A DNA stretch of 64,000 nucleotides from Acinetobacter lwoffii (lineage in GTDB: Bacteria > Pseudomonadota > Gammaproteobacteria > Pseudomonadales > Moraxellaceae): assembly GCF_024129355.1 (NCBI RefSeq), contig NZ_JAMXXP010000007.1, forward strand, positions 62,001 to 126,000, read 5' to 3'. Each line of letters begins with the position of its first letter. Position 1 is the first letter of the stretch. This document shows, in pieces, positions 28,622-37,142 of the stretch. The notes under the pieces are model-generated. The model was given only the letters and a program-made list of their open reading frames with translations, did not search any database and was not told the DNA's origin. The translations under genes were made by a program, and so were the position numbers.

Positions 28622-29169
28622 GGAGTATTGTTCATACGATGATTAAAGAACATCAGGCTGCTGATACCAGATTCCACCTGACCACTGGCCTGATTAACCA
28701 GACTCACCTGCAGCTCGATTCGCTGAACATTCGGACTGACCGTCAGTTCACTGCGTTTATCGATCTGCCAGGTTTCACCCTGCTGGGTCAGTTGTTTTGA
28801 AGCCGTGCCTTCCATCCATTCCTGATTGATTTCCATTTGTGCTACTTCATTTAAGGCAACAAACTGTGCTTTTGTACGTAGAATGGCATTCGAGGTCGAT
28901 TGGGTATATTGCATCGCGACTTTGGTCAGGGTCATAGCTGCGGTTGCAAAAATTGCCAAGGCCACCATGACTTCCAACAAAGTAAAACCTGAGGCACGAT
29001 TAAGTCGAGTAACACTCGACCTGAGCGACATTGTCGCGCAAGAAAGTCCGATAGCAGCGCAAGACGAAGTCCTATGCTTGCAGCACACATGATCAAATCC
29101 ATGCACACTCGACTTAAGTGACTTGATCGCACCAAATCCAGTATTCTGCTTGAAATATCTAGATTTCAT
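28618..29169 (-). CDS. gspI: type II secretion minor pseudopilin GspI with inserted repeat in its leader
   Basis: XcpV homologue. The pseudopilin core FTLLEVMVALAIF with Glu5 is intact. The start at 29169 overlaps the gspH stop codon and gives a 183-residue protein, but with a 61-residue leader (cleavage G61/F62) instead of the usual 6-12. Residues about 13-59 are Cys/Ser/His-rich and encoded by a 141-bp element with terminal inverted repeats. An internal ATG at 29031, inside the element, would give a 137-residue protein with a 15-residue leader, close to normal size, but lacks a ribosome site. Whether either form is processed is unknown. Mature domain looks normal (about 122 residues). Confidence 0.88.
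   Translation of the reverse strand: MKSRYFKQNTGFGAIKSLKSSVHGFDHVCCKHRTSSCAAIGLSCATMSLRSSVTRLNRASGFTLLEVMVALAIFATAAMTLTKVAMQYTQSTSNAILRTKAQFVALNEVAQMEINQEWMEGTASKQLTQQGETWQIDKRSELTVSPNVQRIELQVSLVNQASGQVESGISSLMFFNHRMNNTP
28993..29133. mobile_element. MITE-like 141-bp repeat inserted in gspI
   Basis: The ends are inverted: GGTGCGAT...TTAAGTCGAGT from the gspI-proximal side and GGCACGAT-TAAGTCGAGT from the other, differing by an 8-bp gap. Inside are a GTCGAGT-GTT-ACTCGAC stem, a GCGAC-AAT-GTCGC stem and a twofold GGACTT...TCTTGCGC repeat. It codes for no transposase. The length is a multiple of three and it has no stop in the gspI frame. No clear target duplication was found. The pattern is that of a non-autonomous dispersed repeat; only this copy is seen in the window. 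Confidence 0.6.
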
Positions 29170-29710
29170 TGATTTTACCCAGATGATCAATCTCAATCGC
29201 AGCACCCACTTCACGGTCTTCTAAAAAGAATTGAATCCGCACCGGTTTGACTTCACCATTGCCGAGCCAGATCAATTGAGGTGAATTTGCCTGAGTCAGG
29301 TCACGGTTTTGTGCCTTGGCGTAACGCTGCTGTTCCAGTGCCTGAATCTGAAAGGAAATATGATCAGGCAAACTACGCAATTTAAAATCTGCATAATTTT
29401 GCCATTTCTCATTTTGCAGGTTCTGTTCAGTCTGCGCTGCTGAACGATATTCTATAATTCCATAGCGAAATGGCGTGACATCTGTCGCTGATTGAACGTC
29501 AAGCGCGAGTATTCTGGACTGGTCATTGGCCTCACGTAGCACCCGTTGCAAGTCCACCAATAAAATTTCACGCGCTTGCATCGCTTTGCGCTGATCGACG
29601 CCACTGGTATTCAACAACACTAGTGAAGCCATAATCCCCATAACCACAATCACCACCATCAATTCGATTAAGGTAAAGCCACGAACTGCGATGTGAGATG
29701 ATCTGATCAT
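29159..29710 (-). CDS. gspH: type II secretion minor pseudopilin GspH
   Basis: XcpU homologue, 183 residues. Leader MIRSSHIAVRG, then FTLIELMVVIVVMGIMASL with the conserved Glu5. The C-terminal domain has the GspH pattern including a WLGNGEVKPVRIQF strand region. First of the four pseudopilin genes; the TetR gene upstream ends 9 bases away. The major pseudopilin gspG and the rest of the T2SS are not in the window, which is usual for Acinetobacter where the system is scattered. Confidence 0.92.
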   Translation of the reverse strand: MIRSSHIAVRGFTLIELMVVIVVMGIMASLVLLNTSGVDQRKAMQAREILLVDLQRVLREANDQSRILALDVQSATDVTPFRYGIIEYRSAAQTEQNLQNEKWQNYADFKLRSLPDHISFQIQALEQQRYAKAQNRDLTQANSPQLIWLGNGEVKPVRIQFFLEDREVGAAIEIDHLGKINEI

Positions 29711-29719
29711 AGGACAACC

Positions 29720-30334
29720 TTAGGCAAACTGCTCGGCAGAATGCACCTGCTTAGGCAAAGCCAGTGCCTGATCGATATAGGCCACACGCAAGGTATCACG
29801 TGAACCCAAATAACGCTGATAGAAACTGGAATTGAGAATTGCAGCTGCGCCATGGGTCAGCGACCAGATCGAAGCCAGATAATCGCGTACCGACATGCGG
29901 CTGTTGATCGAAGCCAGATAAGTTTCTGTCATACGGATAATCAGGCGTAAGCGCTGTTTACGTACCTGATAAAGTTCGCTAAACAGGTGCTGAATACCGA
30001 CCCCAGTCGTTGACAGACGTTCTTCAATCTGATGAAACAGCACGGTACGTTCAGGATGATGCAAATGATGCAGCATAAAGAAGGCCAGATGTTCAGGAAA
30101 GGCTTTATCACTATCCTGAATCATTTCCAGCAACATGCGCTCATTACGGATAATCAGCAGCATGTATAGTTCATCTTTACTCTGGAAATGTTTATAAAGT
30201 GTCCCTTTGGCCAGATCAAGCTCGGCAGCAAGCGCATCTAGGGTCATTCCTGCTTCACCATTTTCCAACAGGAGCTGTTCTGCAACTTGAAAAATCAAGG
30301 TTTCTCTTGCTCGAAACTGAGCCTGACGATCCAT
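29720..30334 (-). CDS. TetR-family transcriptional regulator
   Basis: 204-residue regulator. The N-terminal HTH reads MTLDALAAELDLAKGTLYKHFQSKDEL at about residues 28-54, the classic TetR signature ending in YKHF. The C-terminal helical domain would bind an unknown ligand. AGGG sits 5 bases before the ATG at 30334 (a GTG two codons earlier is less likely). It lies between tatD and gspH on the same strand, 41 and 9 bases away, so it may be co-transcribed with either. The tight junction to gspH invites the idea that it influences secretion genes, without proof. Confidence 0.85.
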   Translation of the reverse strand: MDRQAQFRARETLIFQVAEQLLLENGEAGMTLDALAAELDLAKGTLYKHFQSKDELYMLLIIRNERMLLEMIQDSDKAFPEHLAFFMLHHLHHPERTVLFHQIEERLSTTGVGIQHLFSELYQVRKQRLRLIIRMTETYLASINSRMSVRDYLASIWSLTHGAAAILNSSFYQRYLGSRDTLRVAYIDQALALPKQVHSAEQFA

Positions 30335-30375
30335 CTTCACCCTATAAACTCTCTTTGTACTTTATATAACTTTAT

Positions 30376-31149
30376 TTACTTTAAATTCAGAAGATTTTCA
30401 AAGTTCTGCTTTGTGATAAAAGCCATTTCTTCTAGCGACTTATCATATACATCGCAAAGCGCTTTGGCTACATAAGGAACGTATTTAGGCTCATTAGATT
30501 TGCCACGATACGGCATTGGCGCAAGATAAGGACTATCGGTTTCAATCAGCACACGATCCAGCGGAACCTGTTTGGCGACATCACGCAGATCCTGCGCATT
30601 TTTAAATGAAACAATTCCGGAAAATGACACATAATAGCCGCAATCCAGTACTGCTTTAGCGGTTTCCCAGTCCTCGGTAAAACAGTGCAGGATGCCATGC
30701 GTAGATTTTTCCGCGCGAATAATATCGACGGTATCATGCTTGGCGGAACGGGTATGAACGACTACAGGTTTTTTGGTGATTTGTGACGCATGGATATGCC
30801 GGGCGAAACAGGCTTTTTGCTCTGCAATAAAATCGGTACTGTGATAATAGTCCAGACCTGTTTCACCGAGTGCCCAGACTTTCTCCGGTTGCGCCAGTTC
30901 GACCAGATATTCAGTCGTGGCACGCGCCATGGTTGCAGCATCTTCGCAAGGATGTACGCCAACGGTATATCCGACATCTGCATGACGCGCGGCAATTTTG
31001 GCCAGCTCGATATGATCATCCAGATCGACCGAGATACTCATGAATTTGGAAACACCGGCTTCACGAGCCTGAGCCAATGCCTGATCCAGATCACCATGAT
31101 ATGGTGTCAAATCAAGCAGGGTTAAATGACAATGAGTATCTACAAACAC
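30376..31149 (-). CDS. TatD/YcfH family metal-dependent DNase
   Basis: 257-residue TIM-barrel hydrolase. Metal ligands are in FVDTHCHL, GETGLDYY, VVHTR, GILHCFT and IETDSPYLAP, all present in order. Members are 3'-5' DNases or D-aminoacyl-tRNA-type hydrolases; YcfH in E. coli sits after holB as here (with pilZ between). It is the distal gene of the kdsB-holB-pilZ series. Confidence 0.9.
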   Translation of the reverse strand: MFVDTHCHLTLLDLTPYHGDLDQALAQAREAGVSKFMSISVDLDDHIELAKIAARHADVGYTVGVHPCEDAATMARATTEYLVELAQPEKVWALGETGLDYYHSTDFIAEQKACFARHIHASQITKKPVVVHTRSAKHDTVDIIRAEKSTHGILHCFTEDWETAKAVLDCGYYVSFSGIVSFKNAQDLRDVAKQVPLDRVLIETDSPYLAPMPYRGKSNEPKYVPYVAKALCDVYDKSLEEMAFITKQNFENLLNLK

Positions 31150-31176
31150 GATGCGTTCCTACCAAGGGTAAATTAA

Positions 31177-31518
31177 CTACATAGTGTAACTTTTACGTCC
31201 TTCAGATTTAAGACCTGCAACCAGACGATCTGCTTCATTTTTAAAATAAACGCCTTTTTCACCGCTTAACTGGATGCCAAAGCCTTGTGGCTTGATGCCA
31301 TTCTGCTTTTGCGAGACCCAGATGACTTTACCGGTTAAAGGAATTTTCTGGGTCTGGTCAGGCAAAGTCGTCAATACAAAAACCTCTTCGCCCAGTTTGA
31401 CCGGCTGCTTGGAAGGAATAAAAAGCCCACCACCCACAACATAAGGCATATAGCTGGCAAACAGTGTTTCAATGTCAGGAATAGTAGCCTGAATAATACC
31501 ACCCATACGTGGTTGCAT
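31177..31518 (-). CDS. pilZ: PilZ domain protein, type IV pilus assembly
   Basis: 113-residue single PilZ-domain protein. The text resembles Pseudomonas PilZ: MGGIIQATIPDIETLFASYMPYV, GGGLFIPS, and the GKVIWVS/GFGIQL strands. The founding PilZ lacks the RxxxR c-di-GMP-binding motif, and none is seen here. It is needed for type IV pilus assembly through FimX/PilB contacts. Gene order holB-pilZ-tatD is that of Pseudomonas, supporting the orthology. Confidence 0.9.
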   Translation of the reverse strand: MQPRMGGIIQATIPDIETLFASYMPYVVGGGLFIPSKQPVKLGEEVFVLTTLPDQTQKIPLTGKVIWVSQKQNGIKPQGFGIQLSGEKGVYFKNEADRLVAGLKSEGRKSYTM

Positions 31519-31533
31519 GTGATTTCCCCTTAA

Positions 31534-32514
31534 TTAAAGATTCATCAGCTTGATAAACAGTTCATCGATGACCAGATTGCTTTGGACATTCTGCTCGAGA
31601 TATTGCTTGGCGCGCTGAAAATCTTCATAAATTTTAAAAAGTGCTTCTAATGAATATTGTTCGGCAAGCACATTCAACTCAAGATCAATGTTTTTCACCG
31701 TCTGATTTAGCTTGACACAAATTAAATCGGACAACAAGTATTCAAACATTTGAGCAAATTCACCAAAACTCAGGCTTTTATTCCATTTGGTCGCAATTGC
31801 CAGTGGCATATTTTTTTGAATGACCAGTTTTTGCCAGTCTTGCAGGAATTCCTGACGCAGTGGCAGCCAGGCACTTTGTGCAACCTCTAATGCCTGTAAC
31901 GGCATCTGATTAGACAGGTTCATCAATAACTGTTGCTGGCTAGCGCCTGCATCTGGTAACTGCTTCTGGACATAATCGCTAAATTGTTCTGCGGAAATTC
32001 GATCCAAAGCAAAATGCTGCAAACGACTGCGGATGGTCGCGGGCAATTTTAAATAATGATTCGCCAGTAAAATAATCACCGTATTATCACCGGGTTCTTC
32101 CAGTGTTTTAAGCAAGGCGTTAGCAGAGGCAATATTTAAGGCTTCTGCCGGCTCAATCACAATTACACGCCAGCCATCTACAGTCTGTTGCACAAAAGGC
32201 AGAAGATCACGAATCTTCTCGATCTTGATTTTAGCATTCTGTTTTTTATTGTCTTCATCGGTACTGATATGCACATAGTTGGGATGGGTATCTGCCTTTA
32301 ACCATTGGCAGCTACTGCATTCACCACATGGCCCGGCAGGCTGACGATTCAGGCATAACACCCAAGCCAGAAACTGTTGGGTAAACGCTTCTTTGCCACA
32401 GCCTTTTTTTCCATAAAACAATAAACCATGCCCAAGCTTGGGAAAGCGTCCGGTCAGGGTTTCCCAAACCTGTTGCTGCCATGGATAGATATGTGCATTG
32501 ACATCAAAAGGCAT
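31534..32514 (-). CDS. holB: DNA polymerase III subunit delta'
   Basis: Clamp-loader subunit. 326 residues with an AAA+ fold: a P-loop-like GKKGCGKEAF, the four-cysteine zinc module CGECSSCQW with an upstream Cys, and the SRC-like sensor region TIRSRLQHF. The EPAEALNIASANALLKTLEEP segment is highly typical of HolB/DnaX relatives. Followed by pilZ after 15 bases. Confidence 0.93.
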   Translation of the reverse strand: MPFDVNAHIYPWQQQVWETLTGRFPKLGHGLLFYGKKGCGKEAFTQQFLAWVLCLNRQPAGPCGECSSCQWLKADTHPNYVHISTDEDNKKQNAKIKIEKIRDLLPFVQQTVDGWRVIVIEPAEALNIASANALLKTLEEPGDNTVIILLANHYLKLPATIRSRLQHFALDRISAEQFSDYVQKQLPDAGASQQQLLMNLSNQMPLQALEVAQSAWLPLRQEFLQDWQKLVIQKNMPLAIATKWNKSLSFGEFAQMFEYLLSDLICVKLNQTVKNIDLELNVLAEQYSLEALFKIYEDFQRAKQYLEQNVQSNLVIDELFIKLMNL

Positions 32515-32528
32515 GTATTTGACTCTTC

Positions 32529-33290
32529 TTAGGCAAAATGGGAAAGCTCCATCTGATTTAGGCGATCCAGATCTTCCTGGGTATCTACCCCTGGCGGCAA
32601 ATTGGCTTCAGCCACCGCAATGGCAATACGGTGTCCATTTTCCAGTACCCGTAACTGTTCTAGAGATTCCAGTTTCTCCAGCACACCCATTTCCCAGGTC
32701 ACATATTCTTGCAACAGTTTTACCCGATAGGCATATAGACCTAAATGACGATAGGCCTGATCATGCAGCTTCGGTTCAGCGAGTTTCGCGCCATCACGGT
32801 CATAAGGAATGGTAGCACGGCTAAAATACAGTGCCTGCTGCTGTTTTGACATTACGACTTTTACAATGCTGTCGCGTTTGAATTCATCCAGTTGATGGAT
32901 CGGCTCACATAGCGTCGACATGGAAGATTCAGGCTGATCTTCCAAGAGTTGAGCAACCTGTTTTACCAGTTGCGCCGGCAGTAAAGGTTCATCCCCCTGT
33001 ACATTGACAATGATGTCATCACTGGCCCAGCCTTTAGTTCGAGCCACTTCACTCAAGCGGTCTGTGCCTGAAGGATGATCCGCTGAGGTAATCACCACAT
33101 CAATGCCTTCAGCACGGCAAACGGCTGCAATACGCTCATCATCAGTTGCCACACACAGATCGTCAAAACCTTGCACTTTTTTGGCTTGGTCCACTACCCG
33201 CAGAATCATGGGACGACCATGAATTTCCAGCAAAGGTTTACCCGGTAAACGTGAACTGGCGAAACGTGCAGGAATAACAATGTGTTTCAT
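32529..33290 (-). CDS. kdsB: 3-deoxy-manno-octulosonate cytidylyltransferase
   Basis: Activates Kdo to CMP-Kdo for attachment to lipid A. 253 residues, starting with the nucleotide-binding [15 protein letters not shown] motif; [10 protein letters not shown] holds the metal/CTP site and the RHLGLYAYR segment is family-specific. Placed with lpxK and msbA, consistent with lipooligosaccharide biogenesis. Confidence 0.95.
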   Translation of the reverse strand: MKHIVIPARFASSRLPGKPLLEIHGRPMILRVVDQAKKVQGFDDLCVATDDERIAAVCRAEGIDVVITSADHPSGTDRLSEVARTKGWASDDIIVNVQGDEPLLPAQLVKQVAQLLEDQPESSMSTLCEPIHQLDEFKRDSIVKVVMSKQQQALYFSRATIPYDRDGAKLAEPKLHDQAYRHLGLYAYRVKLLQEYVTWEMGVLEKLESLEQLRVLENGHRIAIAVAEANLPPGVDTQEDLDRLNQMELSHFA

Positions 33291-33302
33291 AATGAATGAG
33301 CC

Positions 33303-34307
33303 TTAAGAAATTTGAATACCGTATTGTTGTAACTGTTGCTGCAAGACTGTATAGCAGGCTGGCGATAGGACTGCATCGACTGGCACCACCCAGATATCCT
33401 GTTTAAAATCTGGATATTGTTTAAGTAGCGCCATAATTTTTATTGCGTCTTTTTCAGTGGTAATAATCGGATTGTTATCATCGAACTGTAAATCTTCAAT
33501 GTCATAGTCATGATGGTCTGGAAACTCATGACACTGAAATTGTTCTATGCCTAAATTTTGCAAGGTCTGATAAAACCGCTGTGGAAAGCCAATGCCGACT
33601 ACCGCATAAAAAGCCGCTTGAGGATCAAAGATTTTATTGTTGTCCTGATTAAGCAAATAAGGCTGTGATGCAGCCAGATGCATATGCAGTTCAGAGCTTG
33701 GGTTAGCCGAATGCTCAATTACGGTTCCCGTTTTCAAACGGGTCACTGGTTCACGTAGATAACCTTCTGGAAGCAGTTTCTGATTACCCAGACCGCGATT
33801 ATTATCCAGCACAATCCACTCAATCTGGCGATTCAAGGCCCAATGCTGCAGGCCATCATCACAGATAATCAGATCCAGTTCATGTTTGTGCAGCAATAAC
33901 TCGATACTTTTCTGCCGGTTGGGACCAACTGCCATCGGCACGCCTGTTGCCTGTACAATCAAGGCAGGCTCATCTCCGACAATCTCCGGCAAGGTATTAA
34001 AGTCGACATAGGCAGGAAATGGACCTTGGCCGCCATAGCCTCGACTGATCACGCCTACCCGAACATTTTTCTCGGTTAAATAATCCACCAGATGAATCAA
34101 CAAAGGTGTTTTACCGCTACCACCGACTGTGATGTTACCAATTACCATAACGGGAATTGGTGCACTATAACTTTTTTTAATGCCTTTTTGATAAAGCCAG
34201 TGATTGCTGACAAAACCCAGGCGATACAACCATGACAAAGGACGCAGCACCACCAGCCACTTTGCCTGTGCATTCCAAGCATCCTGAATGATTTGTGCCA
34301 GTGCCAT
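33303..34307 (-). CDS. lpxK: tetraacyldisaccharide 4'-kinase
   Basis: Phosphorylates the lipid A precursor at the 4' position at the inner face of the membrane. 334 residues; an N-terminal hydrophobic anchor (VLRPLSWLYRLGF), then the P-loop GNITVGGSGKTPL and the VISRGYGGQG motif, later DDGLQHWAL and TTEKDAIKI. The start is 4 bases after the msbA end, so the two genes are almost certainly co-expressed. Confidence 0.95.
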   Translation of the reverse strand: MALAQIIQDAWNAQAKWLVVLRPLSWLYRLGFVSNHWLYQKGIKKSYSAPIPVMVIGNITVGGSGKTPLLIHLVDYLTEKNVRVGVISRGYGGQGPFPAYVDFNTLPEIVGDEPALIVQATGVPMAVGPNRQKSIELLLHKHELDLIICDDGLQHWALNRQIEWIVLDNNRGLGNQKLLPEGYLREPVTRLKTGTVIEHSANPSSELHMHLAASQPYLLNQDNNKIFDPQAAFYAVVGIGFPQRFYQTLQNLGIEQFQCHEFPDHHDYDIEDLQFDDNNPIITTEKDAIKIMALLKQYPDFKQDIWVVPVDAVLSPACYTVLQQQLQQYGIQIS

Positions 34308-34310
34308 AAG

Positions 34311-36038
34311 TTACTGTTCCTCAAAGTTACGCTGATGCAACTGATAATAAGCACCATGTAGCGCAATCAGTTCGGCATGACTGCCCTGCTCAACAATACG
34401 GCCCTGATCCATGACAACAATACGATCCGCGTTTTCAATCGTCGATAGACGATGTGCAATTACGATGGTGGTACGGTCCTGCATGGCTTTATCAAAGGCA
34501 CGCTGAATAAAGTATTCCGACTCGTTATCCAGCGCACTGGTCGCTTCATCCAGAATCAGAATAGAGGCATTTTTCAAAATTGCTCGCGCGATGGCGATGC
34601 GCTGACGCTGGCCACCAGACAGGTTTAAACCCTGAGCACCCAGCTGAGTATTATAACCTTGCGGTAGTGCCATAATAAAATCATGCGCATAGGCTGCCTT
34701 TGCTGCCGCGATAATATCTTCATCGGAAGCACCTTCGAGCTGACCATAAGCAATATTTTCCCGCACGGTACGATTAAACAGTACTACTTGCTGGTTCACC
34801 ATAGCAATCTGGGTTCGCAAGGCGGTAATTTCAAAATCTTCAATCGGTTTCTGATCCAGCAAGATCTGCCCAGAAGTTGCATCCTGATAACGCACCAGCA
34901 GATTCACCAGAGAACTTTTTCCTGCACCAGAACGTCCTACCAGCGCTACTGTTTCACCGGCCTTGACCTGCAAATTAAAGTCATGAATAGCATGATGGCC
35001 ATCATCATAAATCAAGTTGACATCTTTAAACTCGATATCGCCTTTCAGGCTATCCGTTAAAGTCCCGGTATTTTTTTCTTCAGGCATATCCAGCAATTCA
35101 AATACCGAATGAGCCGCAGCCATACCACGTTGAATTTTTTCATTGATATCCGTCAAGGCTTTGATCGGTCTTGCCAGCATACCCGCCGCAGTAATATAAG
35201 CGACAAATTCACCCGCAGAGGTATCACCCAGAATTTGCGGACGCAAGGCAATAAACATCACAATACTCAGTGAAATCGACATGATCAGCTGAACCACAGG
35301 ACTATTCAACTGTTGTACAGCGACCATTTTCAAGCCACGACGCAAGTTTTCCAGCGAGTTCTGTTTAAAGCGTTCCTGCTCATAACTTTGCCCTCCAAAA
35401 CCCTTGACGATCAGGTTGGCATTCACCGTTTCCTGCACCACATGGTTTACATCACCCATGGTGTCTTGCACTTGCTGCGATAATTTACGCATCCGTCTTG
35501 CAGCTTTACTGATAATAAAGCCAATGACGGGTGCAAAAATCAGGATACACATGGTCAGACGCCAGTTGGTATACAACAGGTAGCCTAATAATGCCAGAGT
35601 GATCAAACCTTGTTGCAACAAGGTTCTTAAAGCTTCAGTTGAAGCAGCGGTTAGCTGTTCAACGTTATACATGATTTTGGCAGTAATATGCCCGCTGGTA
35701 TTGTCCAGATAATACTGGGAAGGTAAACGCAGCAATTTTGCAAAAACTTCCTGACGGATATTGAATACCAGATTCCGGGAAATTACCGCAGTAAAATATC
35801 CACCCATGAACAAACCCAAGCCCCGGAAGAACATGAGTATGACCACTAAAAACGGGAAAAGTGATGTGAAACTCTGGTCTTTATTTTGAATCGCCTCAAT
35901 AATATATTCCAGTAATTTAGCGACAGAGACTTCCGTAGCGGCATTAATAGAAAAACCCAGCAGGACAAGCAATGCAATGCCCCAAAACGGTTTTAAATAA
36001 CTTAAAAGGCGAAGATAGACCTTAAAATCGTGCTTCAC
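34311..36038 (-). CDS. msbA: lipid A export ATP-binding/permease protein MsbA
   Basis: ABC half-transporter that flips lipid A-core from the inner to outer leaflet of the inner membrane. 575 residues: six membrane helices in the first 320, then the nucleotide-binding domain with GRSGAGKS (Walker A), LSGGQRQR (signature), ILILDEATSALD (Walker B) and the AHRLST switch histidine. The start overlaps the exbD stop (TAATG). Upstream of lpxK as in most gammaproteobacteria. Confidence 0.96.
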   Translation of the reverse strand: MKHDFKVYLRLLSYLKPFWGIALLVLLGFSINAATEVSVAKLLEYIIEAIQNKDQSFTSLFPFLVVILMFFRGLGLFMGGYFTAVISRNLVFNIRQEVFAKLLRLPSQYYLDNTSGHITAKIMYNVEQLTAASTEALRTLLQQGLITLALLGYLLYTNWRLTMCILIFAPVIGFIISKAARRMRKLSQQVQDTMGDVNHVVQETVNANLIVKGFGGQSYEQERFKQNSLENLRRGLKMVAVQQLNSPVVQLIMSISLSIVMFIALRPQILGDTSAGEFVAYITAAGMLARPIKALTDINEKIQRGMAAAHSVFELLDMPEEKNTGTLTDSLKGDIEFKDVNLIYDDGHHAIHDFNLQVKAGETVALVGRSGAGKSSLVNLLVRYQDATSGQILLDQKPIEDFEITALRTQIAMVNQQVVLFNRTVRENIAYGQLEGASDEDIIAAAKAAYAHDFIMALPQGYNTQLGAQGLNLSGGQRQRIAIARAILKNASILILDEATSALDNESEYFIQRAFDKAMQDRTTIVIAHRLSTIENADRIVVMDQGRIVEQGSHAELIALHGAYYQLHQRNFEEQ

Positions 36039-36463
36039 TAATAACCTCGGGTGGGTACTTTGGTACTGATATTAATATTTACAAAGCCGAGCTGCCCGGC
36101 CACATCCATGACACGAATCACGTCCTGATGGCTGGATTTTGCGTCAGCTGCAATGACAAACATTAAATCACGGCGTTCATTAGAAATCTGTTTAATTGCA
36201 GTATTTAAATCCGCGACTTCCTTACTGGCCAAGGATTGACCATTGACTGCGTAATGACCATTGGCATCCACAATCACTTCAACTTTCTGATCATAGCTTT
36301 TAGGCGGTACACCTTGCGCATCCGGCAAGGTCAGATTCATTCGGCTCATTTGGCTAAATGTCGTCGACAAAAGTAAAAAGACCAGAATAAACAGCAGACA
36401 ATCAATCATCGGTGTCAGATTAATATGTACATCTTCCACCTGGTTGCGTTTGAATTTCATCAT
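36038..36463 (-). CDS. ExbD/TolR family biopolymer transport protein
   Basis: 141-residue protein with one N-terminal membrane helix (INLTPMIDCLLFILVFLLLS) carrying the conserved Asp of the proton path, then a periplasmic domain. Pairs with the ExbB/TolQ-like protein just upstream to form a proton-driven motor. No TonB or TolA gene is adjacent, so the partner is unknown. Pairs of this kind directly before msbA occur in several gammaproteobacteria and may serve envelope maintenance. Confidence 0.88.
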   Translation of the reverse strand: MMKFKRNQVEDVHINLTPMIDCLLFILVFLLLSTTFSQMSRMNLTLPDAQGVPPKSYDQKVEVIVDANGHYAVNGQSLASKEVADLNTAIKQISNERRDLMFVIAADAKSSHQDVIRVMDVAGQLGFVNINISTKVPTRGY

Positions 36464-36470
36464 CCGCCTC

Positions 36471-37109
36471 CTAGCTGGCTTTTTGCATGTCTTGATCTAT
36501 GTCTGCATGATTACGATAAAAAAGATCCGCATGAAACAAAGTCGCTTGCTGCTCAAGTTCAGCCACATATTCCTGAACAAGACGCTGAAAATAACGGTGA
36601 GCAAACAGTGCAGGAATTGCAATCAGCATACCGGCTGCCGTGGTAATTAAAGCCTTGGAAATACCGGGCATCATCAAGACCGGATCACTTCCAGTTCCCA
36701 CATCGATCATCAGGAAAGATTCAATAATCCCAAGTACAGTTCCCAATAAACCGAGTAAAGGCGCAACTGCACTCAAAGTTCCCAGAAAATTAATGTTTTT
36801 TTCCAGATAACCAATTTCCTGTGATGCCACCACTTCCATCTGTGCGCGAGCATACTGCTCACCTTGCTGCTTGCTGGCATAGCCTGCAGTAAATACCCGG
36901 CCCAAAGTGCTTTGCTTTAAGGCCGCACTTTGATTCATTTTTTGCATGACTTGTGATGCATTTTGCACTGGACTCATCAGAAGTGTAGACGGAAGTACCG
37001 CTTTCCTCTTCAGGCGAATCAGGCGCTCGATCGAAATCGCCAACATAAAGATAGAACACAAGACCAGTGGCAGCATGAGCCAGCCACCCGCTTTAACCAA
37101 TTCCCACAT
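36471..37109 (-). CDS. MotA/TolQ/ExbB family proton channel protein
   Basis: 212-residue inner-membrane protein with three hydrophobic helices. The first is MLPLVLCSIFMLAISIERL. The second and third are in the NFLGTLSAVAPLLGLLGTVLGIIESF and GISKALITTAAGMLIAIPALFAHRYF segments, which are diagnostic for the family. It lies 7 bases before exbD on the same strand. Function as for its partner: energy coupling to an unidentified envelope process. Confidence 0.9.
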   Translation of the reverse strand: MWELVKAGGWLMLPLVLCSIFMLAISIERLIRLKRKAVLPSTLLMSPVQNASQVMQKMNQSAALKQSTLGRVFTAGYASKQQGEQYARAQMEVVASQEIGYLEKNINFLGTLSAVAPLLGLLGTVLGIIESFLMIDVGTGSDPVLMMPGISKALITTAAGMLIAIPALFAHRYFQRLVQEYVAELEQQATLFHADLFYRNHADIDQDMQKAS

Positions 37110-37142
37110 CTAATTTATTCCCCAATAAAAAAAATATATAAA

